A stretch of 5,628 nt of DNA from Candidatus Poseidoniales archaeon. Its GTDB lineage: Archaea; Thermoplasmatota; Poseidoniia; Poseidoniales; Thalassarchaeaceae. The stretch covers positions 1 through 5,628 of the forward strand of contig JAKUTA010000093.1 of assembly GCA_022447885.1 (NCBI GenBank), written 5' to 3'. A program made the position numbers and the translations under genes. The first letter of the stretch is position 1. Every line of letters begins with the position of its first letter. Below, in pieces: positions 1 through 5,628 of this stretch. Below the pieces are notes generated by a model. The model was not told where the DNA came from, did no database searches, and saw only the letters and a program-made list of their open reading frames with translations.

Positions 1-779
1 CGCTGGTCTATGACATGGATGTTGATGATAGCCATCAGTAACACTGAGATGAAGAAGAAGATGCCTCCGGTGGGATCAGCCATGGCGAAGCAGAACAGCC
101 AGGCGATGGTGAGCTTTATCGCGGTGGGTCCGGTCTTCTCCACTCCGAATCTCACCGGGAAGGAGTGGATGCCCGCTGCTCGGTCGCTGTCGACATCCAT
201 CAGAGAGTAGTTGAGGTCGTAAGCCGCGATCCAGAAGATCACGCCCATCGAAATCAGGAGCACCCTCGGATACCAGTGGAATCCGGTGATGGCGGCCCAG
301 CCGAGGTCGTCCCCGACGATTCCCAGCCAGGCTCCCGCCGGAGCGAGCGCGAGGCAGCCACCCAGCCAGAAGTGGCACAGCCAGGTGCCCCGTTTGAGGT
401 AGGGATAGATGACGAACGCGAGCACCGGCAGCCACGCCATCTGCAGCGCCACCATGTTCAGTTGCCACGCGCCCGCGAGCAGCATCGCCAGGAACACCAC
501 CGCGAGCGCCCACGCAGTTCTGAGGGACATCGCGCCCGAGGGAAGATGGCGGTCGGCCGTGCGTGGATTGGCGGCATCGACGTCCTTGTCGATGATGCGG
601 TTGAGGGTCATGGCCAGTCCCCGTGCCCCGACGGCGGCGATGAGGATCCACACGATGTCCAGAACGGCGAGGTCGGATGGCTCGCCGTCGACAGCGATGA
701 GCGCGCCGATGAGCACGAATGGAAGCGAGAACAGCATGTGCTCGATCTTCACGAATTCGAGTATCTCCCTGAATCCCAT
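1..779 (-). CDS. mqnP: UbiA-family polyprenyltransferase, MqnP-like (menaquinone pathway); 3' end cut by window
   Basis: This integral membrane enzyme would transfer a polyprenyl chain from its diphosphate to an aromatic acid, most likely 1,4-dihydroxy-6-naphthoate of the futalosine menaquinone route. The reading frame runs open from ATG at 779 to base 1 (259 codons; the family is usually about 280-300, so only a short C-terminus is missing). Seen directly: an N-terminal FVKIEH segment followed by a hydrophobic helix; the first Asp-rich motif NRIIDKDVD at residues 60-68 (N60, D64, D68), followed by NPRTADRHLPSG; a HFWLG...APAGAWL membrane segment; and the second Asp-rich motif with D195, D197 and D199, followed by GIHSFPVRFG. 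These Asp motifs bind Mg-diphosphate in the family, and the KIEH, NPRTA and HFWLG signatures favour the MqnP type over E. coli UbiA. Several hydrophobic helices separate the motifs. It lies 4 bases after the UbiD gene, with a good Shine-Dalgarno (GAGGTGA) just upstream. A TTG immediately before the ATG is an in-frame alternative start. Family assignment is firm; the exact aromatic substrate is inferred from the UbiD neighbour. Confidence 0.9.
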   Translation of the reverse strand, partial: MGFREILEFVKIEHMLFSLPFVLIGALIAVDGEPSDLAVLDIVWILIAAVGARGLAMTLNRIIDKDVDAANPRTADRHLPSGAMSLRTAWALAVVFLAMLLAGAWQLNMVALQMAWLPVLAFVIYPYLKRGTWLCHFWLGGCLALAPAGAWLGIVGDDLGWAAITGFHWYPRVLLISMGVIFWIAAYDLNYSLMDVDSDRAAGIHSFPVRFGVEKTGPTAIKLTIAWLFCFAMADPTGGIFFFISVLLMAIINIHVIDQ

Positions 780-783
780 CAAC

Positions 784-790
784 TCACCTC
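784..790 (-). promoter_or_regulatory. Ribosome binding site of the UbiA gene, overlapping the UbiD stop codon
   Basis: Read on the minus strand, GAGGTGA lies 4 bases before the ATG at 779. Its last three bases are the TGA stop of the upstream UbiD gene. The match to the 16S rRNA anti-Shine-Dalgarno is strong, and the overlap suggests translational coupling of the two genes. It fixes the ATG at 779 as the likely start. It is the only conventionally spaced ribosome binding site I find in the window. Confidence 0.7.
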
Positions 791-2853
791 GTGACGTTGG
801 GTGACCACGGCTGGTGGTCGTATCCGTCGTTCGCGGAGGAGGTCTCGGTGCGAGCGATGGTCTCCTGGTCGTGCAGCGTGATCGCCGGCCAGCTGCGGAT
901 CGGGAGATCCGGGTCGAACTCGCTGGTGGGCTGGCCAGCCGCCTCGAGCGCCGCCCGACCCGGGTGTGGTATCGGTGCGGTCGCATCCCATGCCACCCTG
1001 GTGCCTGAAGGGTCGAAGTGCAGGTCCCTGCCGACGTCGAAGCGGACGAACAGTTGCCATAGCAGCCGCTTGTTCGTCCCTGAACCGTGCAACCTGATGT
1101 CGTCATCGGTGATGAACAAGAAGCGCAAGTGCCTCTCAACATCCAATTGCCATATTGATTCCATCAATTGAAAAACTCTCTCCCTCTGAGCGCGGCTCGC
1201 CTCCACCTGCAGCGCCCAGGCCGCCGGCTCCCGCACAGCCTCCATGCCGGTGCGCGCGCTGGGTCGGTCGTCGATGCTCGTCGTGACCACCAGCATCGAG
1301 GGGCGCAGGAGAGTGGTGTCGGTGACTCCGTCGATGCCGCGCACCTTGCCGATGAATTCGAGGAAGACTCCAGGGGGGGTCCCCTTCCCTCGGCGCCATT
1401 CTGGAGTTTCCCTGGCACTGGTTCCGCGGGGCAGCTCGGAACCGCCCAGCCGCGGGTCAGCGGCGGCCAGCGTGGTCGCATCGATGAGCAGTTTGTCGTG
1501 AACGTTCTCCCAAGGAGCCGCGCTCTCCAGCGTGTCGGCGACCATCCCTTCGAGCACGACGAGGTCGCCGGCGGGATCGACGCGCGCATGGAGCACGTCG
1601 AGCAGGTCTCCCATGCTGTGAACAGGATGGTCGGCATCGACCGCCACCGCCACCTTGGTGAACATCATCTGGCCGGCACCGAGAAGCCCCAGACAGGTCT
1701 TCCGGGCCTGCCGTGGATACCGTTGCTTCGATGCGATGATCGCCAGATTGTGGAAGCCAGTCTCCAGTGGGACATGCAGGTCGACGACGTCGCGATGCTG
1801 GAAGCGCAGTACTGGCAGGAACGCGGCGCCGATCGCCTCGCCGATGAATCCATCCTCCATCGGTGGCAATCCGACGATGGTCATCGGAATCACCGGGTCA
1901 GAGCGATGTGTGATCGCCGTCACGTGCATCACGGGATACTCCCCGGGCAGGCTGTAGATGCCGAAGTGGTCACCGAACGGCCCCTCCGTCCGCCTCTCTC
2001 CCGGCACGGCGTAGCCCTCGATGACGACATCCGCTTCGGCGGGCACCCACAGGTCCTGCGTGCGTGCTTTGACCAAGGGAAGGCGACTGTCGGACAGGAA
2101 GCTCGCGAACATGTATTCGGAGAGGTTGTCCGGCAGCGGGGAGACGGCGCTGAACAGGAGTTCGGGGGGTCCTCCGAGACAGATGGCGATCGGGATGTGC
2201 GCTTCCCCAGCCTGCGCGCTCGCGTGCGCGTGGTCGGCTCCGTGCTTGTGCATCTGCCAGTGCAGCCCACATTCCGTCGGCCCGTACACCTGAGCCCGAT
2301 AGCACCCCATGTTGTGTTCTCCGGTGGATGGGTCACGGGTGACCACCAGCGGCAGCGTCATCGTCTGGCCACCGTCCAGCGGCCACGTCCTGGGGATGGG
2401 GAGTCGCGTCAGGTCCGGATTCGCGACGACGACCTGCTGACAAGCACCCTTCTTCACTCTCTTCGGAGCCATGCGCAGGGCCTGGCGCGCCAGCGGGATC
2501 CCCTTCCACGGCTTTCCCGCGATCGCGCCGACATCCGGCTTCATCAGTCCGACCAGCCGCTCGCCGACATCGCTCACCCGCTCGCACCCGAGCACCCGTC
2601 GCACCCGCTCCGGTGTCCCGAACAGGTTCATCGCCAGAGGGAACTCGCTGATCGTCCCGTCCGGCAGTCGTGGCTTCTCGAACAATATCGCCGGACCACC
2701 TGATTTCACCTGTCGATCGGCGATGCAACCGGCTTCCAACTCGACATCGACCGCACGTCGGATGCGCAGCAACTCTCCCGCGGCGTCGAGCGAGTCGAGG
2801 TATCGCTTCAGGTTGGTCCAGCCCACGCGTCGGCGAGGGGCCTCCCCTTTCAA
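784..2853 (-). CDS. mqnL: UbiD-family prenylated-FMN-dependent decarboxylase, MqnL-like, with long C-terminal extension
   Basis: This is probably the decarboxylase that removes the ring carboxylate from the prenylated naphthoate, just after the UbiA step; UbiD enzymes need prenylated FMN supplied by a UbiX partner, which is not seen here. The N-terminus (WTNLKRYLDSLDAAGELLRI, residues 12-31) is typical of the family. The cofactor and metal region begins at N181, in NMGCYR with R186, followed by HW at 198-199 and HKHG. A likely metal-ligand glutamate is E279 in VIEG. The EGPFGD motif supplies E290 and D295, matching the Arg-Glu-Glu/Asp catalytic triad (with R186). A C-terminal core ends in IDAT at 457-460. 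At 689 residues it is longer than the usual 450-500 and also exceeds the roughly 600-residue menaquinone forms; the last 220 residues seem to repeat the C-terminal core (RFDVGRDL, then DAT at 623-625). The upstream-most plausible start is TTG at 2853, without a Shine-Dalgarno. GTG at 2826 (residue 10, giving MGWTNLKRYL) is a strong alternative, with GGGGAGG 14 bases before it. The gene stops 4 bases before the UbiA start. Family is certain; menaquinone role is inferred from the UbiA type. Confidence 0.92.
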   Translation of the reverse strand: MKGEAPRRRVGWTNLKRYLDSLDAAGELLRIRRAVDVELEAGCIADRQVKSGGPAILFEKPRLPDGTISEFPLAMNLFGTPERVRRVLGCERVSDVGERLVGLMKPDVGAIAGKPWKGIPLARQALRMAPKRVKKGACQQVVVANPDLTRLPIPRTWPLDGGQTMTLPLVVTRDPSTGEHNMGCYRAQVYGPTECGLHWQMHKHGADHAHASAQAGEAHIPIAICLGGPPELLFSAVSPLPDNLSEYMFASFLSDSRLPLVKARTQDLWVPAEADVVIEGYAVPGERRTEGPFGDHFGIYSLPGEYPVMHVTAITHRSDPVIPMTIVGLPPMEDGFIGEAIGAAFLPVLRFQHRDVVDLHVPLETGFHNLAIIASKQRYPRQARKTCLGLLGAGQMMFTKVAVAVDADHPVHSMGDLLDVLHARVDPAGDLVVLEGMVADTLESAAPWENVHDKLLIDATTLAAADPRLGGSELPRGTSARETPEWRRGKGTPPGVFLEFIGKVRGIDGVTDTTLLRPSMLVVTTSIDDRPSARTGMEAVREPAAWALQVEASRAQRERVFQLMESIWQLDVERHLRFLFITDDDIRLHGSGTNKRLLWQLFVRFDVGRDLHFDPSGTRVAWDATAPIPHPGRAALEAAGQPTSEFDPDLPIRSWPAITLHDQETIARTETSSANDGYDHQPWSPNVTR

Positions 2854-2921
2854 ATCCCGATGTACGGCCAGACTGCGACGACCGACTGATTGATGAGGCG
2901 GCCCTCCGCCGTTTGAGTCAC
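2854..2921. promoter_or_regulatory. Divergent intergenic region, presumed bidirectional promoter
   Basis: These 68 bases separate the divergent UbiD and reductase genes, so promoters for both directions must lie here or extend into the coding ends. I see no convincing TATA box, BRE, or -35/-10 pair. The only structured element is a short inverted repeat at 2897-2910: GGCGG, loop CCCT, CCGCC, ending 11 bases before the reductase ATG. A weak TGAGG at 2894-2898 is too far (23 bases) from that ATG to be its normal ribosome binding site. The promoter role is inferred from gene orientation only. Confidence 0.35.
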
Positions 2922-4157
2922 ATGGGTGATGAACCGACGCGCTGCGACGTGCTGGTGATCGGCGCCGGTCCCGGCGGCGGCTGCGCCGCGCTGCACTCGG
3001 CCCGCCGGGGCCTCGACACCATGCTCATCGAGGACCATCCCGAGGTAGGCACCCCGGTGCACTGCGGGGAGTGCATCTCCGACCTCGCCGTGCGCAACCT
3101 GGACCTCGACATACCCGACGATATCATCGCCCTGCCTGTGTCAGGAATCAGGGTCATCTTTCCGGACGGCACCGCCAAGTGCCTGACCGAGCACGGCTAT
3201 GTCCTCGAGAAGCACCTGTTCGAGCGTTGGATCGCCGACGAGGCTCAGGACGCGGGCGCATCATTCCACCTGCAGCACAAACTTACGGGCATGGAGCGGA
3301 TGGAGGATGAAGACGGCATATTCCAGGGATGGAGGTGCACGGGCAAAGGTGATCGTTTCCCTGTTGAGGCGAAGGTCGTCATCGACGCATCCGGGGTCGC
3401 CGGCGTCTGCTCCAAGATCCTGGAACTCAACCCGCGGCCGAAGGTGATCGCAGGAGTGCAGTACGAGATGCTCGACGTGCCGACGGATGGCTACCTCGAC
3501 TTCTACATCTGGCCCGAGTACGCCAAGAAGGGGTATCTGTGGATGATTCCCAAGAACGACGGACGCGCCAATGTCGGCCTCGTGACCGAGGACAAGAAGG
3601 GGGCGGTGAAGGCTCTCGATGCATTCATCGAGAACACGCATTTCAAAGATCTCGAAATGGTCAATCCTCCTTGGCGGAAAGGGGACAAGGTGCGCGGTTT
3701 CGGTGGCACCATCCCGATCTCAGGCCCCCATGAGACGACCCACGCGGACGGGCTGATGCTCATCGGTGACGCGGCTGGATTCACCTCCCCCCTGTTCGAG
3801 GGCGGCTCGCATCTGGCGCTCAAGTCGGCGGTCTACGCGGCGGAGGTGGCACAGCAGGCGGTGGCGAAGGGTGACCTGAGCGCGGACCACATGGCCCGGT
3901 ATCCGCGGATGTGGAAGGCGGAGTTCCCCCCCTATCACAAGATCCTGCGCGGCAAGGAGGCCCTGTATGCCCTGTCGGATGACGAACTCTCGCTGATGGC
4001 CCGCTGCTTCCCCGAGGAGATGAACGACATGGGTGTTAGAGGCAAGGGGATGATCGTGCTGCGCCTGTTGTTCAGGCGCCCGTCCCTCTACTTCAAGCGC
4101 ATCGTGTCCGCCATGCTCGCGTTCGGCTACAGCCGCGCCAAGCACTACGGCTGGTAG
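2922..4157 (+). CDS. Geranylgeranyl reductase family FAD-dependent oxidoreductase
   Basis: This 411-residue flavoprotein belongs to the family that saturates isoprenoid double bonds, in archaeal membrane lipids, quinone side chains or (in phototrophs) geranylgeranyl groups. Seen directly: an N-terminal FAD-binding Rossmann motif VLVIGAGPGGG (G14, G16, G19) with acidic E37 at the end of the second strand; GTPVHCGECIS at 43-53, including C48, matching the conserved Cys-Gly-Glu segment of archaeal reductases; YLWMIP at 205-210 followed by NVG, matching the substrate-site motif YxWxFP...G but with Ile for Phe; and the second FAD motif GDAAG at 282-286. The stretch after GDAAG reads FTSPLFEGGSHLALKSA rather than the more usual PLTGEGI form. 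The C-terminus is basic and aromatic and could lie on the membrane. ATG at 2922 puts the Rossmann motif eight residues in, as expected; an in-frame TTG at 2913 is an alternative, and the upstream open frame to 2670 overlaps UbiD and is not credible. The quinone-gene neighbours suggest, but do not prove, that the tail of menaquinone is a substrate; archaeal lipids are the main alternative. Confidence 0.88.
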   Translation: MGDEPTRCDVLVIGAGPGGGCAALHSARRGLDTMLIEDHPEVGTPVHCGECISDLAVRNLDLDIPDDIIALPVSGIRVIFPDGTAKCLTEHGYVLEKHLFERWIADEAQDAGASFHLQHKLTGMERMEDEDGIFQGWRCTGKGDRFPVEAKVVIDASGVAGVCSKILELNPRPKVIAGVQYEMLDVPTDGYLDFYIWPEYAKKGYLWMIPKNDGRANVGLVTEDKKGAVKALDAFIENTHFKDLEMVNPPWRKGDKVRGFGGTIPISGPHETTHADGLMLIGDAAGFTSPLFEGGSHLALKSAVYAAEVAQQAVAKGDLSADHMARYPRMWKAEFPPYHKILRGKEALYALSDDELSLMARCFPEEMNDMGVRGKGMIVLRLLFRRPSLYFKRIVSAMLAFGYSRAKHYGW

Positions 4158-4180
4158 CCCTGTTGTAATCCTTCAGGGCT
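4156..4180 (+). repeat. Perfect inverted repeat (7-bp stem, 11-base loop) beginning within the reductase stop codon
   Basis: AGCCCTG at 4156-4162 pairs perfectly with CAGGGCT at 4174-4180 around the loop TTGTAATCCTT. The first two bases of the stem belong to the TAG stop codon of the reductase gene. It could form an RNA hairpin at the 3' end of the reductase message, acting in termination, mRNA stability or processing ahead of the CcmF-like gene. No T-run follows it, so a classical intrinsic terminator is unlikely, and function is inference. Confidence 0.4.
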
Positions 4181-4245
4181 CGGAGCGACTCGTCCTCGCA
4201 GCCCTTCCCCAGTCCCTATGGCGGAGGACTTGTTCGCCCCCCCTG

Positions 4246-5628
4246 ATGCAGTGGCTCCTGGGACTCGCGCTGCTCTCAGCCTTGTTCGGTGCGCTCGCCC
4301 CCTGGGGACGGCTGTCCTCCAACACCCGTCACTGGGCTTCGACTGCGCTGATGGTGCTGCAGGCCTCACCGTTCGTCGTGCTGATGTGGCTGTTCATCTC
4401 CGATGACCTCGCTTACGAGATCGTTCGGCTGCACGGGGGCGCGGACATGCCGGTCGCCTACCGCATCAGCGCCGCATGGGGTGGACGGGAGGGCCCGCTC
4501 CTGCTGTGGGCCGGGCTGCTGACCGTGTGCGCGTGCTGGTTCGGCCGAGGTGGAGACACGGACGCTGGTCCCACCTGGGCCCTGCGTCAGCGCCTCACCC
4601 AGGGATTCATCCTCGCGCTGCTGGCGATCGCCTGGCTGCTCGAACCGTTCCGACCGGTCGTCGGCTTCGGGCGCAGCGAGTTGAACCCGCTGCTGCAGAC
4701 CGACCTGATGGTCATCCATCCGCCGCTCGTGTTCCTGTTCTACTCGCTGTGCATGCTCGTGAGCATCCACTCCCTCGCCGCGTTGCTCGACCCCGAATCC
4801 GAGGGTGGACTGCCGACCCCCTCGATGCTGCACATCGCCCGCGCGGGCCTGCTCACCGGCGCGCTGGCGATCGGTCTGGGCGGGCTGTGGGCGTACACCG
4901 TGCTCGACTGGGGTGGTTATTGGGCGTGGGACCCGGTGGAGACCGGCTCGCTGCTCCCCTGGCTCTGTCTGCTGATGCTGCTCCATCTGCGCATCACACC
5001 CGGACGACCGCCGTCCCGCTGGGCGGTTGCGCTCGGTCTGCTTCCGGGGTGGTTCGCGCTGCACGCGACGATGGTGACGCGCGCCAACGGGGTGTGGGCG
5101 AGCGTGCACGCCTTCGTGGCAGGTTCGGGCTCGGGTGAGAGACCTGACTCAGCACTGGGACGACTGCTGGAGTTGCGAGCGAACGATGTGGCGGGCACCG
5201 AGGTGACCACCTACCTGGTGGCGCTGTTCGTCACGCTGTTCCTGCTCATCGCCTGGCTGATGCTCCAGCAGAGTGGCTTTGCGATCGACCGCCGTCGCTG
5301 GCGCTACGCCGCGTTGACCTCGCTGGCGCTCGTCGTGGCGATTCCCGTCTCCCGACTGATGTTCGTCCATTCCATCGGCTTCGATACAAGCCCGCTCGAG
5401 ACGATTCCCGCATGGTTGCTGCTGACTCTGTGCGCGCTGCCCTTGTGCGTGGTCTGGCTTCCCCCGCAGACGGGATTCTCCAGGCTCCCCGACACACCTT
5501 CGCGGGCGCTTCCGATGTTCGCCGTGTGCGCACTCGCACCGATGTTGGGGGATCCGGTTGTTGCCGGACTCTCAGTGCTCGTGATGATGTTGCACGTCTC
5601 CGTACGCGGCCGTCGAACCGCCGTCTGG
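4246..5628 (+). CDS. ccmF: CcmF-like cytochrome c haem lyase subunit (HCT/WWD family); 3' end cut by window
   Basis: This polytopic membrane protein would take haem from CcmE and, with partner subunits, attach it to apocytochrome c outside the membrane. The frame is open from ATG at 4246 to the window end (461 codons; CcmF is usually about 630-670, so roughly the last third is missing). Seen directly: many hydrophobic helices; WGGREGPLLLW at residues 78-88, the form of the conserved CcmF WxGxxGSxLLW segment; NPLLQ...IHPP with H158, matching the first transmembrane haem-ligand His; the tryptophan-rich WWD signature WGGYWAWDPVE at 222-232; H247 in the helix after it; and H288 in ASVHAF, matching the two external haem-ligating histidines. 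The fourth expected His would lie near residue 476, beyond the window. The HPP motif and length distinguish it from the shorter CcmC and CcsA. The start is uncertain: GGAGGA at 4223-4228 is 17 bases away, and a C7 run lies just before the ATG (see findings). It follows the reductase by 88 bases on the same strand; cotranscription is possible. Confidence 0.9.
   Translation, partial: MQWLLGLALLSALFGALAPWGRLSSNTRHWASTALMVLQASPFVVLMWLFISDDLAYEIVRLHGGADMPVAYRISAAWGGREGPLLLWAGLLTVCACWFGRGGDTDAGPTWALRQRLTQGFILALLAIAWLLEPFRPVVGFGRSELNPLLQTDLMVIHPPLVFLFYSLCMLVSIHSLAALLDPESEGGLPTPSMLHIARAGLLTGALAIGLGGLWAYTVLDWGGYWAWDPVETGSLLPWLCLLMLLHLRITPGRPPSRWAVALGLLPGWFALHATMVTRANGVWASVHAFVAGSGSGERPDSALGRLLELRANDVAGTEVTTYLVALFVTLFLLIAWLMLQQSGFAIDRRRWRYAALTSLALVVAIPVSRLMFVHSIGFDTSPLETIPAWLLLTLCALPLCVVWLPPQTGFSRLPDTPSRALPMFAVCALAPMLGDPVVAGLSVLVMMLHVSVRGRRTAVW

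Noticed and set aside
165..794. 209-codon plus-strand open frame over the UbiA gene
   Set aside because: It is antisense to a well-conserved UbiA frame with both Asp-rich motifs, and its product is polar and low in complexity.
1168..2703. 511-codon open frame antisense to the UbiD gene
   Set aside because: It lies wholly opposite a clear UbiD coding sequence, its product is rich in Arg, His and Gln with no recognisable motif, and long antisense open frames are expected in GC-rich genes with strong third-position GC.
2670..2921. 84-residue N-terminal extension of the reductase frame
   Set aside because: It overlaps the UbiD 5' end in antisense, has no family similarity, and the FAD-binding motif expected near the N-terminus starts only eight residues after the ATG at 2922.
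4158..4245. Possible small gene or RNA between the reductase and CcmF genes
   Set aside because: The 88 bases hold the inverted repeat and a purine-rich GGAGGA, but no tRNA-like fold and no complete short frame with a credible start and ribosome binding site were seen.
4366..5109. 247-codon minus-strand open frame opposite the CcmF-like gene
   Set aside because: The plus-strand frame carries all the CcmF motifs and membrane helices; the antisense product is a low-complexity Gln/Arg/Glu-rich string typical of a shadow frame.
1..5628. Mobile element, CRISPR array, toxin-antitoxin or defence system
   Set aside because: No direct repeats in arrays, transposase motifs, terminal inverted repeats or small paired genes were found; the window is filled by four housekeeping-type genes with similar composition.

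Overview
This GC-rich, gene-dense window (roughly 60% G+C by eye) comes from a prokaryote with a quinone-based respiratory chain and c-type cytochromes. It holds four protein-coding genes in two divergent pairs, two of them cut by the window edges. No RNA gene, CRISPR array, insertion sequence or other mobile element was seen. The combination of a geranylgeranyl-reductase-family flavoprotein, a menaquinone-type UbiA/UbiD pair and a CcmF-like protein would suit an uncultured archaeon (for example a Thermoplasmata-related marine euryarchaeote). High-GC bacteria carry the same families, so the taxonomic call is low-confidence inference.

Layout. On the minus strand, reading leftwards from about 2853, lie a UbiD-family decarboxylase (2853 to 784) and then a UbiA-family polyprenyltransferase (779 to beyond base 1). 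They are 4 bases apart, and a Shine-Dalgarno sequence for the second overlaps the stop codon of the first, so they almost certainly form an operon. On the plus strand, starting 68 bases from the decarboxylase start, are a geranylgeranyl-reductase-family FAD oxidoreductase (2922-4157) and, after an 88-base gap, a multi-membrane-span CcmF-like cytochrome c haem lyase (4246 to beyond 5628).

How they may work together. The UbiA protein is of the MqnP type used late in menaquinone synthesis: it joins a polyprenyl chain to an aromatic acid. The UbiD protein (MqnL-like) would then remove the ring carboxylate with a prenylated FMN cofactor. The divergent reductase could saturate prenyl double bonds of the quinone tail or of membrane lipids. 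The CcmF-like protein would attach haem to apocytochrome c. The locus therefore reads as one for building respiratory-chain components. The UbiX-type flavin prenyltransferase, the final methyltransferase and the early futalosine-pathway genes are not in the window.

Points worth a second look: a roughly 220-residue C-terminal extension of UbiD that seems to echo its own C-terminal core; uncertain starts of three genes, including a C7 run just before the CcmF start; and a perfect inverted repeat beginning within the reductase stop codon. I did not find a clearly novel system here; most of the window is recognisable core metabolism.
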